Shown: positions 1 through 8,375, numbered from the stretch's first letter. The stretch: DNA of 11,414 nt from Actinobacteria bacterium UBA5182 (GCA_002413185.1 DHWM01000076.1:1-11414), one strand, 5' to 3'. Numbers and translations: made by a program. Notes: generated from the letters alone by a model not told the origin.

Positions 1-288
1 GTTGGCCACCGCGTGGAAGGTGCCGCCCCACACCTTCCCCGGGCGGGCCTGCGCAGTCAGCCGGGCCGCCCGGGCCAGCATCTCCTGGGCCGCCCGCCTG
101 GTGAAGGTCAGCAGGAGCACGCGCTCGGGTGGGGTCCCGGACTCGATGAGCCGAGCGACGCGGCACGCCAGGGTCCACGTCTTGCCTGTGCCCGCACCGG
201 CCACGACGAGCAACGGGCCTTCGCCGTGGGTAACCGCGTCGCGTTGGGCCGTATTCAGTTGTGCTTCCCACCACCCCGGCTCCCCCAC
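1..288 (-). CDS. UvrD/PcrA-type superfamily 1 DNA helicase, N-terminal part (gene runs off the left edge)
   Basis: The first 96 residues of an ATP-dependent 3'-5' DNA helicase of the UvrD/PcrA/Rep family. They show, in order, a Q-motif-like LNTAQRDAV (residues 11-19), the Walker A loop GAGTGKT (31-37), motif Ia TFTRRAAQEM (61-70) and motif Ib GTFHAVAN (89-96), spaced as in SF1A helicases. I chose the GTG at 286-288 because it is directly preceded by GGAGGTGAT, an extended match to the 16S anti-Shine-Dalgarno sequence (spacing is short, about 4 nt after GGAGG), and because no ATG or GTG lies upstream in frame as far back as the yihY gene. The gene has its own 119-base upstream region with a LexA box, which suggests damage-inducible expression and a role in DNA repair or recombination. 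Which subfamily (UvrD1, UvrD2, PcrA or a fused nuclease-helicase) cannot be told, as the remainder lies outside the window. Confidence 0.93.
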   Translation of the reverse strand, partial: MGEPGWWEAQLNTAQRDAVTHGEGPLLVVAGAGTGKTWTLACRVARLIESGTPPERVLLLTFTRRAAQEMLARAARLTAQARPGKVWGGTFHAVAN

Positions 289-297
289 ATCACCTCC
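289..297 (-). promoter_or_regulatory. Strong Shine-Dalgarno for the helicase gene
   Basis: GGAGGTGAT lies immediately before the GTG start. It is complementary to nine consecutive bases of a standard 16S rRNA 3' end. This decides the start codon. An out-of-frame ATG overlaps the same site by one base but reaches a stop after eleven codons. Confidence 0.75.
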
Positions 298-326
298 CCC
301 GAGAGATGCCCCGTTCGCCCACGAAG

Positions 327-342
327 TCGAACAGATGTTCGA
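327..342. promoter_or_regulatory. LexA (SOS) box upstream of the UvrD-type helicase
   Basis: The site reads TCGAAC-AGAT-GTTCGA, a perfect inverted repeat of six bases around four. It equals the mycobacterial SOS box TCGAAC-N4-GTTCGA and, in plus orientation, also fits the Gram-positive consensus CGAAC-RNRY-GTTCG. It lies 39 bases upstream of the helicase start and directly downstream of a TATACT hexamer, so bound LexA would cover the transcription start. Direct regulation by LexA is inferred from sequence and position. Confidence 0.8.
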
Positions 343-348
343 AGTATA
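343..348 (-). promoter_or_regulatory. Probable -10 box (TATACT) of the helicase gene
   Basis: TATACT on the minus strand matches TATAAT at five of six positions in an otherwise GC-rich gap. The start of transcription would fall near 336, inside the LexA box, leaving a leader of roughly 48 bases. I see no good TTGACA-like -35 element at the usual distance. Confidence 0.5.
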
Positions 349-407
349 GGACGAGGGTCTGACACTCCAGGCCAGGGCCGTGAGATCGAGCCGGAGGAGG
401 CTTCCGT

Positions 408-1598
408 TCAGTCGTGCGGCCGGCGGCGGCGGCGCAGCCCCATCGCGGTGAGGACACCCACCGCCACCCCGGCAAGGCCCATCTTCACCGCGCCGCTCTT
501 GGCCCGGCCGTGCCCGTTCGATGCATCGTCGCGAGACCCATCGGCTCCCTCTGACACCGACGGCGGTCCGATCGGCGACCGGAGCGCCTCGGTCGCCGGG
601 CTACCGTCATCCGGACCCGCGCCGACCTCCTTGGTCGGAGCATCGAAGAAGACGTCAACCGACTCCTCCGGCTTGCGCTCCTCCACCTTCGCGGAGCGCT
701 CCATCGTTCGCTTGTCGGCCTCGGTGAAGGGCGGCTGCACCAGGCTCCTCGGCCACAGCCCGTCCTTTCGGACCACGTTCACCTCGGCCGCGTACAACGT
801 GAGCTGGGCTCCCAGGTAGATCCACGTCAACAGCCCGATCACGAAGCCGAACGTCCCGTACAGCGAGGAAGCGTTCTTGACCGTGTGTCCGACGTAAAAG
901 CCCCCCACGAATTGCAGCGCGGTCCACAGCACCGCTCCCACCACCGCACCGGCGAACACGTCTCCCCAGGACAGGTCGCGGGTGGTGAGAACGCGGAACG
1001 CCACGAGGTACAGAAGCAGGTTCAGGCCCAGGGAGCCGATCAGAGCAATGGCCCCGAGCCAGATGAACTTCGCGCCCCCAACGGTCCCCAGGCCGGACAG
1101 GAAGGTGGCCGCCAGGGACATGACTCCGAGGACGACCAGCATGATCAGTCCTCGAACCCGGGACTCCAAAAAGTTGGGACGCTCCTTGAGGGGGACGCCC
1201 CAGACGTCGTTGAAGGCGTTCTGCGCGGCATTCGTCACGCCGAGCCCCGCCCACACCGCCCCCAGGGTTCCCAGACCCAGGACGACTCCTGCTCCGCTCC
1301 CGGTGAGCGCCTTGATGTTGCCCTTGAGCTGATCGCCGACCACCGGGAACTGCGACAGGGCCGAGTTGATCACCTTCGCTTGCAGGTCCGGGTTCCCTCG
1401 AAGCACGAACCCGAGCACCGCCACCATCACCAACATCAGGGGGAACAGCGAGAAGAACCCGTAGTAGGCGATCAACGCGGCCAGGTTGCCGGCCCGGTCG
1501 TCACCGAATTTCTTGACCACGGCGAACGGAAAGGCCAGCGGCTTCTTGGTCTGCTGGAAGTCGTCGATCCGGTGCAGGGTTTTTTGGATGACGTTCAT
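408..1598 (-). CDS. YihY/BrkB-family integral membrane protein with a long C-terminal tail and an extra membrane segment
   Basis: A 396-residue protein of the YihY/virulence factor BrkB family. The core (residues about 30-275) has the family's six membrane segments, near 36-66, 103-124, 149-170, 179-201, 210-234 and 246-273. Family-typical stretches are the LAALIAYYGFFSLFPLM region at the first helix and SSLYGTFGFVIGLLTWIYL at the last. Biochemical function is not established; BrkB was named for serum resistance in Bordetella, and YihY was once wrongly called RNase BN. After the core comes a charged, Pro/Gly/Ser-rich tail of about 95 residues ending in a short hydrophobic stretch (371-388) and five arginines. 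I placed the start at the ATG because a GTG 48 bases upstream lies in the loop of a hairpin and adds an atypical N-terminus; neither start has a clear Shine-Dalgarno. The gene follows ftsB after 63 bases and could share its transcript. Confidence 0.85.
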   Translation of the reverse strand: MNVIQKTLHRIDDFQQTKKPLAFPFAVVKKFGDDRAGNLAALIAYYGFFSLFPLMLVMVAVLGFVLRGNPDLQAKVINSALSQFPVVGDQLKGNIKALTGSGAGVVLGLGTLGAVWAGLGVTNAAQNAFNDVWGVPLKERPNFLESRVRGLIMLVVLGVMSLAATFLSGLGTVGGAKFIWLGAIALIGSLGLNLLLYLVAFRVLTTRDLSWGDVFAGAVVGAVLWTALQFVGGFYVGHTVKNASSLYGTFGFVIGLLTWIYLGAQLTLYAAEVNVVRKDGLWPRSLVQPPFTEADKRTMERSAKVEERKPEESVDVFFDAPTKEVGAGPDDGSPATEALRSPIGPPSVSEGADGSRDDASNGHGRAKSGAVKMGLAGVAVGVLTAMGLRRRRRPHD

Positions 1599-1638
1599 GG
1601 CCGGCCGGGTCGGAGCGAGATCATTGCCAGTACGTACC

Positions 1639-1654
1639 CGGCGCACCCGCGCCG
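1639..1654 (-). terminator. Small hairpin just after ftsB (possible weak terminator)
   Basis: CGGCGC and GCGCCG form a six-base-pair stem around a four-base loop, starting seven bases after the ftsB stop codon on the minus strand. No run of T follows, so it may only weaken read-through into the yihY gene, or be chance in GC-rich DNA. Confidence 0.25.
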
Positions 1655-1661
1655 AACACGC

Positions 1662-1993
1662 TCAGCAGTTGGCCGGGGGAATGACGCCCGTCTTGGGGAC
1701 GACGATGAAGCCGATCTCGCCGGGTCGGACCATGCCCAGGCATTCCCGGGCCACTCGCTCCAGGTATGACGGGTCGTTCAGCCGCTGGACCTGCTTGGAG
1801 AGGTTCGCGTTCTGCTGCTCGAGGATCTGGGTCCGCCGCTCCAGCTGGGCGAGCCGGGCTCGCTGGTCGAGGTAGGTCCGGAGAGGGACGATCAGATAGA
1901 TCAACAGCGCCACCACCGCCAAGGCCAGGATGGCCGCACGCGGCGTGAACCGAACCCGGGGGCCGGACAGGGCGGCGGACGGCGCGGCGGCGC

Positions 1994-1997
<4 letters not shown>
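1662..1997 (-). CDS. ftsB: FtsB/DivIC-type septum formation initiator
   Basis: A 111-residue bitopic membrane protein of the FtsB/DivIC family, which helps assemble the FtsQ/DivIB-FtsL-FtsB complex at the division septum. A short N-terminal tail precedes one membrane helix (about 21-38), followed by a coiled coil (about 43-74) and the family motif DPSYLERVARECLGMVRPGE (76-95). The C-terminus is short and ends in Cys, with none of the long extension found in some actinobacterial homologues. Its ATG overlaps the stop codon of eno (ATGA), which implies translational coupling. The eno-divIC neighbourhood is conserved in Mycobacterium (Rv1023-Rv1024), supporting the assignment. Whether the name FtsB or DivIC fits better cannot be decided from sequence alone. 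Confidence 0.9.
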
Positions 1998-3304
<1,307 letters not shown>

Positions 3305-3316
3305 GGGTCGGCTCGA

Positions 3317-3322
3317 ATTGTA
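3317..3322 (-). promoter_or_regulatory. Possible -10 box (TACAAT) of eno
   Basis: TACAAT on the minus strand ends 12 bases before the eno ATG, in the mazG-eno gap. Transcription would start only a few bases before the ATG, giving a nearly leaderless message, which fits the absence of a clear Shine-Dalgarno. There is no recognisable -35 element. Confidence 0.4.
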
Positions 3323-3349
3323 TGGCGGACGCCTGGGCGACGCGTGGAT

Positions 3350-4120
3350 TTATCGGGCCGAGCGGAACCGCCTCATGAACTCTTCGTCGGACAGCGACTC
3401 CAGCGCGACACCTTCAGATCGCACCGCGGTCCGCATCCGTTCGAACCGTTCGGCGAAGCGCCTGGTCGCTCCGCGGAGCGCGGTCTCCGGATCGACGTTC
3501 AGCCTCCGCCCGAGCGCGGCGAGGGCGAACAGGACGTCCCCCAGCTCTTCCTCGGTTCGTTCGGGTGGCGCGGAATCCAACTCGGCCAGTTCCTCCCGGA
3601 CCTTCTCCATGGCCGCTTCCCGAGTCCGCCAGTCGAACCCCGATCCGGCGGCCCTGCGTTGCACCTTGGACGCCCGAGCCAGCGCGGGGAGCGTCGAAGG
3701 GATCTGGTCGTCCACGGCGTGCTCGCCCTTCTCCTCGGTCTTGATGCGCTCCCAGTTCACCAGCACCTCGGCGGCCGACTCCACCGAGACGTCGCCGAAG
3801 ACGTGGGGGTGCCGGCGGACCAGCTTCGCCGTGATCCCCTCCGCCACGTCGTCGATGTCGAAGGTCCCCTCCGCCGCCGCGATCTCCGCGTGGAACACCA
3901 CCTGCAGGAGGAGATCGCCGAGCTCCTCGCGAAGCCGCGAGGGATCACCCGTGTCGATCGCCTCGAGCGTCTCGTGCGTCTCCTCCAGGAGATGGCGCCC
4001 CAGCGAGCGATGCGTCTGTTCGGCGTCCCACGGGCAGCCCCCCGGGCCGCGCAGCCGGTGCATCACCTCCAGCAGGTGCAGCAGGCGAGTACCTTCGGCC
4101 TTCGACGGCACGGAGCCCAT
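3350..4120 (-). CDS. mazG: MazG nucleoside triphosphate pyrophosphohydrolase
   Basis: A 256-residue two-domain MazG, close to the usual 260-residue length. MazG hydrolyses NTPs and dNTPs to the monophosphate and PPi; it is linked to clearing of aberrant nucleotides and, in mycobacteria, to resistance to oxidative stress. The first domain has GCPWDAEQTHRSL (28-40), the metal-binding EEtHE (46-50) and EELGD (65-69). The second repeats the pattern with EELAE (176-180) and EELGD (191-195). Both metal-binding helices are intact, so both domains could be active. I chose the ATG five bases after the upstream stop; a longer in-frame reading would extend 40 residues back over the upstream gene into sequence without family character. 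Close spacing suggests co-transcription with the SurA-like gene. Mycobacterium has the same mfd-mazG-eno neighbourhood. Confidence 0.95.
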   Translation of the reverse strand: MGSVPSKAEGTRLLHLLEVMHRLRGPGGCPWDAEQTHRSLGRHLLEETHETLEAIDTGDPSRLREELGDLLLQVVFHAEIAAAEGTFDIDDVAEGITAKLVRRHPHVFGDVSVESAAEVLVNWERIKTEEKGEHAVDDQIPSTLPALARASKVQRRAAGSGFDWRTREAAMEKVREELAELDSAPPERTEEELGDVLFALAALGRRLNVDPETALRGATRRFAERFERMRTAVRSEGVALESLSDEEFMRRFRSAR

Positions 4121-4125
4121 CCCGA

Positions 4126-4770
4126 TCAGCCGCTCAGGAGCTCCGTCGAGTCGATCGGCCGCACCACGAGCTTGGGGTCGAACGAACCGAACCTCGGATT
4201 GACCTCCACGCCCGCGGCCGCCAATCGCGCCTGCACCCATGCGTCGAACTTCGCCTGGTTCGCCCCGGGCTGACTCTGCCCGGGAGAGGCTCCAGCGGGC
4301 GGCGATCCGACCACTGCGGCTTCCACCTTGCCATTCAGAAGGTTCGTCCTGATGTTCTCTCGCACGTCGGCCAGCGTGAGATGGCGTTGCCGCAGGAGAG
4401 CGTCGAACTTCGGGCCTCCCCCCACCTGGTTGACCACCTGGACGAGCTCGTCGTGGACCTCATGGCTCGTCACGGTGATGTCCTTCTGCGCCGCGTAGTC
4501 CTCGATGACCCGTCGGCGGATCAGCAACGCCAGCAGTCGCCGCGTGTAGTCGAGCTTCAGCGCAGCCCCGGCAGACCCGGTCGCGGCCTGGGCGAACCTC
4601 GGGTCCGCCAGCAACTGGTCGAGCTCGCCGGCCAGAGCCTGTTGGGTGATCGGACGCCCGTCGACCACCGCCGCCGGGGCCGCGAATCCCTGGCCGCACG
4701 CAGCGCACAGCATCGCCAGTCCCGCAAGCACACCGAACAGGCGGATGCCCTGGAGCGACCGGGAGACCAC
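4126..4770 (-). CDS. SurA/PrsA N-terminal-domain protein, probable lipoprotein, without a rotamase domain
   Basis: A 214-residue exported protein. Residues 1-25 form a signal peptide with an n-region containing two arginines, a hydrophobic core and LAMLCAAC. Cys25 is the likely lipidation site, although the -3 residue is Cys rather than Leu or Val, so the lipobox is imperfect. Residues 33-155 resemble the helical chaperone region of SurA/PrsA-type foldases: AAVVDGRPITQQAL, then LLALLIRRRVIEDYAAQKDI and LTLADVRENIRTNLL. A Pro/Gly/Gln-rich linker (156-172) and a closing segment with NPRFGSFDP (191-199) follow. No parvulin-type isomerase domain is present, so it is probably a chaperone-like lipoprotein of the cell envelope; this role is inferred. 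The start is a GTG with a TATAAT box seven bases upstream and no Shine-Dalgarno, suggesting a leaderless message. It sits between mfd and mazG. Confidence 0.82.
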   Translation of the reverse strand: MVSRSLQGIRLFGVLAGLAMLCAACGQGFAAPAAVVDGRPITQQALAGELDQLLADPRFAQAATGSAGAALKLDYTRRLLALLIRRRVIEDYAAQKDITVTSHEVHDELVQVVNQVGGGPKFDALLRQRHLTLADVRENIRTNLLNGKVEAAVVGSPPAGASPGQSQPGANQAKFDAWVQARLAAAGVEVNPRFGSFDPKLVVRPIDSTELLSG

Positions 4771-4777
4771 GACGCCG

Positions 4778-4783
4778 ATTATA
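4778..4783 (-). promoter_or_regulatory. -10 box (TATAAT) for a leaderless SurA-like gene
   Basis: A perfect TATAAT lies in the 24-base gap after mfd and ends seven bases before the GTG start. With usual -10 to +1 spacing, transcription would begin at the GTG itself. Leaderless messages are common in actinobacteria. There is no clear -35 hexamer; the region where it would lie is inside the 3' end of mfd. Confidence 0.6.
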
Positions 4784-4794
4784 GGAAGGGAGCT

Positions 4795-7700
4795 TCAGAG
4801 CACCGAGGAGGCCGAGGGCTCCTCGTCCGCCGCTCGGAGCGACTCCTCCACCCACGCGGCGAGCTCCTCGCCTCCCAGGCGCGCCGGGAGCGGCAGGTTC
4901 AGCGTCCTGGTGGCCGCGTGATACGAAGCCACGTCGATGTGCGATGCGATCTCCAGGCCGACCCATTCCTCCATCGGCTTCACCCTGATCTGATTTCGGA
5001 ACGTCGAGAGCTCGGCCACTCCCAGCCCCAGGGCGGTGAGCTTGAGCGAGGCCACGGCGAACAGGCTGCGAACCGGCGGGGGCAACGAGCCGAACCGGTC
5101 CTCCGCCTCCGCCCGGACCGTGGCCAGCTCGTGCCGATCCCGAGCCGTCCCGATTCGCCGATACAGCTCCAACCGCAGGGCCTCCTGCCCGACCCATTCA
5201 GGGGGGATGAACGCCTTGACGGGGAGGTCGATGCGGACCTCCCGTTCGGGCTCCACCGGCTCGCCCTTCATCTCGGCCACGGCCTCGGAGAGCAACGTGA
5301 GGTACGTGTCGAAGCCGACCGCCGCGATGTGTCCGTGCTGTTCGGCCCCCAGCAGGTTCCCCGCGCCGCGGATCTCGAGGTCCTTCATGGCGATGGAGAT
5401 CCCGGAGCCGAGCGCGGTGAACCGGGTGATCGCACCGAGCCGTTCGTGCGCTTCCTCGGTGAGACGAGCCTGCGGCGGGAAGAAGAGATACGCAAACGCT
5501 CGCTCGGCGCTTCTACCCACCCGCCCCCGGAGCTGGTAGAGCTGGGCCAGGCCCAGCCGGTCGGCTCGCTCGACGACCAGGGTGTTGGCGGTGGGGACGT
5601 CCAGGCCGCTCTCGATGATGGTGGTGCAGACCAGCACGTCCGCGATCCGATCCCAGAAGTCAAGCATGAGCTTCTCCAGGCGTTCCTCGTCCATCTGCCC
5701 GTGCGCCACGACGACGCGAGCCTCCTCGCCCAGCTTCTGGCGAAGCACGCGGGCGGTCTTCTCGATCGTCTGGACGCGGTTGTGCACCCAGAACACCTGC
5801 CCGCCACGGAGGAGCTCGCGGCGAACCGCGGCGAAGGCCATGTCCTCGTCGAACGCTCCGACGTAGGTGAGGACCGGCTGTCGGTCCTCCGGCGGCGTGT
5901 CCACCACGGACATGTCCCGGATGCCGGCCAGCGACATTTCGAGGGTCCGGGGGATCGGCGTCGCCGTCATGGTCAGCACGTCAACGCTTGTTCGAAGCCT
6001 CTTCAGACGCTCCTTGTGGGTGACCCCGAACCGCTGCTCCTCGTCCACCACCAGGAGGCCGAGGTCCTTGAACTTCACATCGGTCGACAGGAGCCGGTGG
6101 GTGCCGATGAGGACGTCGAGCGCGCCCGCTTCGGCGTCCGCCAGCACCTGGGCCTGCTCCTTCGGGGGCACGAATCGCGACAGCATGGCCACCTTCACCG
6201 GGAACGGCGCGTAGCGTTCGGAGAACGTGACGTAGTGCTGTTCGGCCAGCAGCGTGGTGGGCACCAGGATGGCCACCTGCTTGCCCTCCATGACGGCCTT
6301 GAACGCGGCCCGCACGGCGATCTCCGTCTTGCCGTACCCGACGTCGCCACAGATCAGGCGGTCCATCGGCTTGCGGGCCTCCATGTCGCGCTTGACCTCC
6401 TCGATCGCCCCGAGCTGGTCGCGAGTCTCATCGTGTGGAAACGCGTCCTCCAGCTCGAGCTGCCAGGGGGTGTCCGGGCCGAAGGCGTACCCGGGCGCGC
6501 TCATCCGGGCCGAATAGAGCCGCACCAGCTCGCCCGCCATGTCCCGGACAGCCCTCCTGACCCGCGACTTGGCCCGGACCCAGTCGTTGGTCCCCAGGCG
6601 GTGCAGGCGAGGGGCCTCGCCGCCCGTGTACTTCGCCACGACGCCCACCTGATCCGAAGGGACATACAGCTTGTCGCCCTGGGCGTACTCCAGGAGGAGG
6701 TAGTCGCGTTCGGAGCCCGCCACCGCCCGCCTGACCATGCCCACGTAGCGGGCCACCCCGTGGACCTGATGGACGGCGAGGTCCCCGGGGGAGAGCTCGA
6801 CGGCAACGCCCTCCGAGGAACGGCGGGTCACCCGGGGGGTCGAACGGGTGTGGCGGCGGGAGCCGAACAGGTCCTCTTCGGTCACCATCGCCAGCCCCGG
6901 CGCGAACCAGAACCCCTCGGCCACGTCCGCCTCCACGGACACGGCTGCTCCCGCGGGGAGCCCTCGTGCCTCCAGGACCTCGGCGGCTCGAAGGAGGCTC
7001 CCCCGGCCCTCCGCGGCGAGCACCACTCGAGTCCCGTCGCGGTGCAGGGACGTGACCCGTTCGGCCATCTCCTCGACTCGTCCGGGCCGCTCCCATGCGT
7101 GCAGGCCCAGATCGATGGCGGAGGTCCCGCCCAGCTCCGCGAGCTCGACGCGGGGCTTCGCGCCGAGCGAGGCCTCCAGCTCGTGCACGACTCGTGGCCC
7201 GGGCCACCCGGACGCGTCCGCCAGCGCGTCGGCTTCGTCCAGGATGCGGGCGGCCCGGTCCTTCATCCGGAGGGACGAAGAGAGCACGATCCACCCGCCA
7301 CGAGGGAGGAGATCGGCCAGGAGCGGGAGGCGGTCATAGAGGAGCGGGAGGACCTGCTCCATGCCCTCGAACGCCAGGCCCTGGGACAGGCGATCCAGGG
7401 CGGCGCGGAACTGCCCCCGGTAGGCGGGCACGGCGTCCTCGGCGCGGCGTCGCACGTCCGTGGGCGCCAGGAGCTCTCGGCACGGATCCACCTCGACCCG
7501 CGACACGCGCTTCGTGGAGAGCTGGGTCGAGGGGGAGAACTCGCGCAGCGATTCGATCTCGTCCCCCGAGTGGTCGACGCGAGTGGGGCGGCGAGCCGTC
7601 GATGGGAACACGTCCACGATTCCGCCGCGCACAGCGAACTCTCCGCGGTGCTCCACCACATCGGTCCGGGAATACCCGAGCTCGACCAGCCGGTCGGCAA

Positions 7701-8181
7701 GATGGTCCGGCGGGAGCGTCCGCGCGGGTTCGAGCTCCAGGGGATCGTGCAGGCCGAGCTGGGGGTTCAGCCCCTGGATGGCCGCAAGGAGCGGCGCCAC
7801 CACCACCAGGGCGCCTCCGTCGGTCTCCGCCCGGCGGAGGCTTCGCGCGGCCCGGGCCCGGGTCCCGGCAACGTGGGGGGCAGGGCTGATGCCCTCGTAG
7901 GGAAGCGATTCCCACGACGGGAAACGAAGGACCCGCTCGGGACCGAGGAAGGCCGAAGCCCCCGCGGCCAGCGTCTCGGACACCCTGGGGTCGTGGCCGA
8001 GGAGGAGCACAGGCCCCTCGAGCGCCCGAGCCAGCACTGCGGCAGTGAACGCGTGGCCCTGTGGTTCGGCGTGAGCCTCGCGGACAGGGCCGGGGGCTGC
8101 CAGGAGTCGCTGGAACGGGCTCGACGCCGCCGCCTCGTCGAGGATCTCCTCCAGTTGCTCGTTCGAATGCTCCTCGCCCAT
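4795..8181 (-). CDS. mfd: Transcription-repair coupling factor Mfd
   Basis: A 1128-residue Mfd, close to the 1148 residues of E. coli. Mfd is a dsDNA translocase that pushes RNA polymerase off lesions and recruits UvrA for nucleotide excision repair. The N-terminal part (about 1-340) is the UvrB-like region, including GEFAVRGGIVDVFPS (180-194). The RNA polymerase-interacting CarD-like domain spans about 460-525 (PGDLAVHQVHGVARYVG, LYVPSDQVGVVAKY). The RecG-like motor follows, with LICGDVGYGKTE as Walker A (609-620), the DEEQ box (713-716), TMTATPIPRT (737-746) and the motif VI region QLRGRVGRS (883-891). The C-terminal autoinhibitory domain begins near 985. No motif is missing. The ATG is preceded by GGAGAGGA at good spacing. 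The gene has a 193-base upstream gap with a promoter-like box and a hairpin, so it probably begins its own transcript, followed by the SurA-like gene and mazG. Confidence 0.98.
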   Translation of the reverse strand: MGEEHSNEQLEEILDEAAASSPFQRLLAAPGPVREAHAEPQGHAFTAAVLARALEGPVLLLGHDPRVSETLAAGASAFLGPERVLRFPSWESLPYEGISPAPHVAGTRARAARSLRRAETDGGALVVVAPLLAAIQGLNPQLGLHDPLELEPARTLPPDHLADRLVELGYSRTDVVEHRGEFAVRGGIVDVFPSTARRPTRVDHSGDEIESLREFSPSTQLSTKRVSRVEVDPCRELLAPTDVRRRAEDAVPAYRGQFRAALDRLSQGLAFEGMEQVLPLLYDRLPLLADLLPRGGWIVLSSSLRMKDRAARILDEADALADASGWPGPRVVHELEASLGAKPRVELAELGGTSAIDLGLHAWERPGRVEEMAERVTSLHRDGTRVVLAAEGRGSLLRAAEVLEARGLPAGAAVSVEADVAEGFWFAPGLAMVTEEDLFGSRRHTRSTPRVTRRSSEGVAVELSPGDLAVHQVHGVARYVGMVRRAVAGSERDYLLLEYAQGDKLYVPSDQVGVVAKYTGGEAPRLHRLGTNDWVRAKSRVRRAVRDMAGELVRLYSARMSAPGYAFGPDTPWQLELEDAFPHDETRDQLGAIEEVKRDMEARKPMDRLICGDVGYGKTEIAVRAAFKAVMEGKQVAILVPTTLLAEQHYVTFSERYAPFPVKVAMLSRFVPPKEQAQVLADAEAGALDVLIGTHRLLSTDVKFKDLGLLVVDEEQRFGVTHKERLKRLRTSVDVLTMTATPIPRTLEMSLAGIRDMSVVDTPPEDRQPVLTYVGAFDEDMAFAAVRRELLRGGQVFWVHNRVQTIEKTARVLRQKLGEEARVVVAHGQMDEERLEKLMLDFWDRIADVLVCTTIIESGLDVPTANTLVVERADRLGLAQLYQLRGRVGRSAERAFAYLFFPPQARLTEEAHERLGAITRFTALGSGISIAMKDLEIRGAGNLLGAEQHGHIAAVGFDTYLTLLSEAVAEMKGEPVEPEREVRIDLPVKAFIPPEWVGQEALRLELYRRIGTARDRHELATVRAEAEDRFGSLPPPVRSLFAVASLKLTALGLGVAELSTFRNQIRVKPMEEWVGLEIASHIDVASYHAATRTLNLPLPARLGGEELAAWVEESLRAADEEPSASSVL

Positions 8182-8185
8182 CCGT

Positions 8186-8193
8186 CCTCTCCA
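8186..8193 (-). promoter_or_regulatory. Shine-Dalgarno of mfd
   Basis: A purine-rich GGAGAGGA-type stretch lies four bases before the ATG. It supports the start that puts GEEHSNEQLEEILDEA at the Mfd N-terminus. Out-of-frame ATGs further up the leader lack it. Confidence 0.6.
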
Positions 8194-8225
8194 CTGGCCG
8201 CCGACCGCGTTCCATGCAGCACGAA

Positions 8226-8254
8226 GAGGCCTGGTTCGCCCGCAACCAGGCCTC
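8226..8254 (-). terminator. Perfect 11-bp stem-loop in the gap before mfd (terminator or leader hairpin)
   Basis: GAGGCCTGGTT and AACCAGGCCTC form a perfect 11-base-pair stem around a seven-base loop. On the minus strand only TT follows the stem, so it is not a classical U-tailed terminator, though many actinobacterial terminators lack the U-tract. If mfd is transcribed from the TACAAT box at 8321-8326, this hairpin lies in the mfd leader, about 45 bases before the start codon, and could act as an attenuator or stabiliser. The strand is assigned by gene orientation. Confidence 0.55.
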
Positions 8255-8320
8255 GTGAGTATGTGACCAGCAGTGTGCCCGGCGTTCGTCGTTCGTCAGA
8301 CCGCTCGAGCCCTCCCTCCG

Positions 8321-8326
8321 ATTGTA
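8321..8326 (-). promoter_or_regulatory. Probable -10 box (TACAAT) of mfd
   Basis: CGGTACAAT on the minus strand, identical over nine bases to the sequence before rplY. Transcription would start near 8314, giving a leader of about 133 bases that contains the hairpin at 8226-8254. No -35 hexamer is evident. Confidence 0.45.
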
Positions 8327-8375
8327 CCGGGCCGCTCCGACGTTCCCCGCTCCGTGGTCCGACGAGCGGCCCGGT
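8326..8375 (-). terminator. Perfect 12-bp inverted repeat at the end of the oxidoreductase gene (probable terminator)
   Basis: ACCGGGCCGCTC (8326-8337) pairs with GAGCGGCCCGGT (8364-8375) without mismatch across a 26-base loop. On the minus strand the 5' arm begins at the last base of the oxidoreductase stop codon, the typical place for a terminator of the prs-to-oxidoreductase gene group. No U-tract follows; instead the next bases complete a TACAAT box, so end and new start of transcription would abut. Confidence 0.55.

Noticed and set aside
290..475. Short minus-strand frame between yihY and the helicase gene
   Set aside because: It overlaps the end of the yihY gene, is in the wrong frame to extend the helicase, and crosses the LexA box and promoter; it resembles no protein.
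885..1769. Plus-strand open frame of 294 codons opposite the yihY gene
   Set aside because: Antisense to a clear membrane protein gene; translation is rich in His, Gln and Arg and lacks motifs.
4121..4240. Upstream extension of MazG by 40 residues
   Set aside because: It would overlap the SurA-like gene over most of its length and adds sequence with no MazG character; the ATG just after the upstream stop is better.
8221..8260. Possible tRNA fragment, because of GGTTCGCCCGCAACC in the hairpin
   Set aside because: The stem is 11 bp and perfect, the T-loop consensus is missing and no acceptor, D or anticodon arms can be drawn around it.
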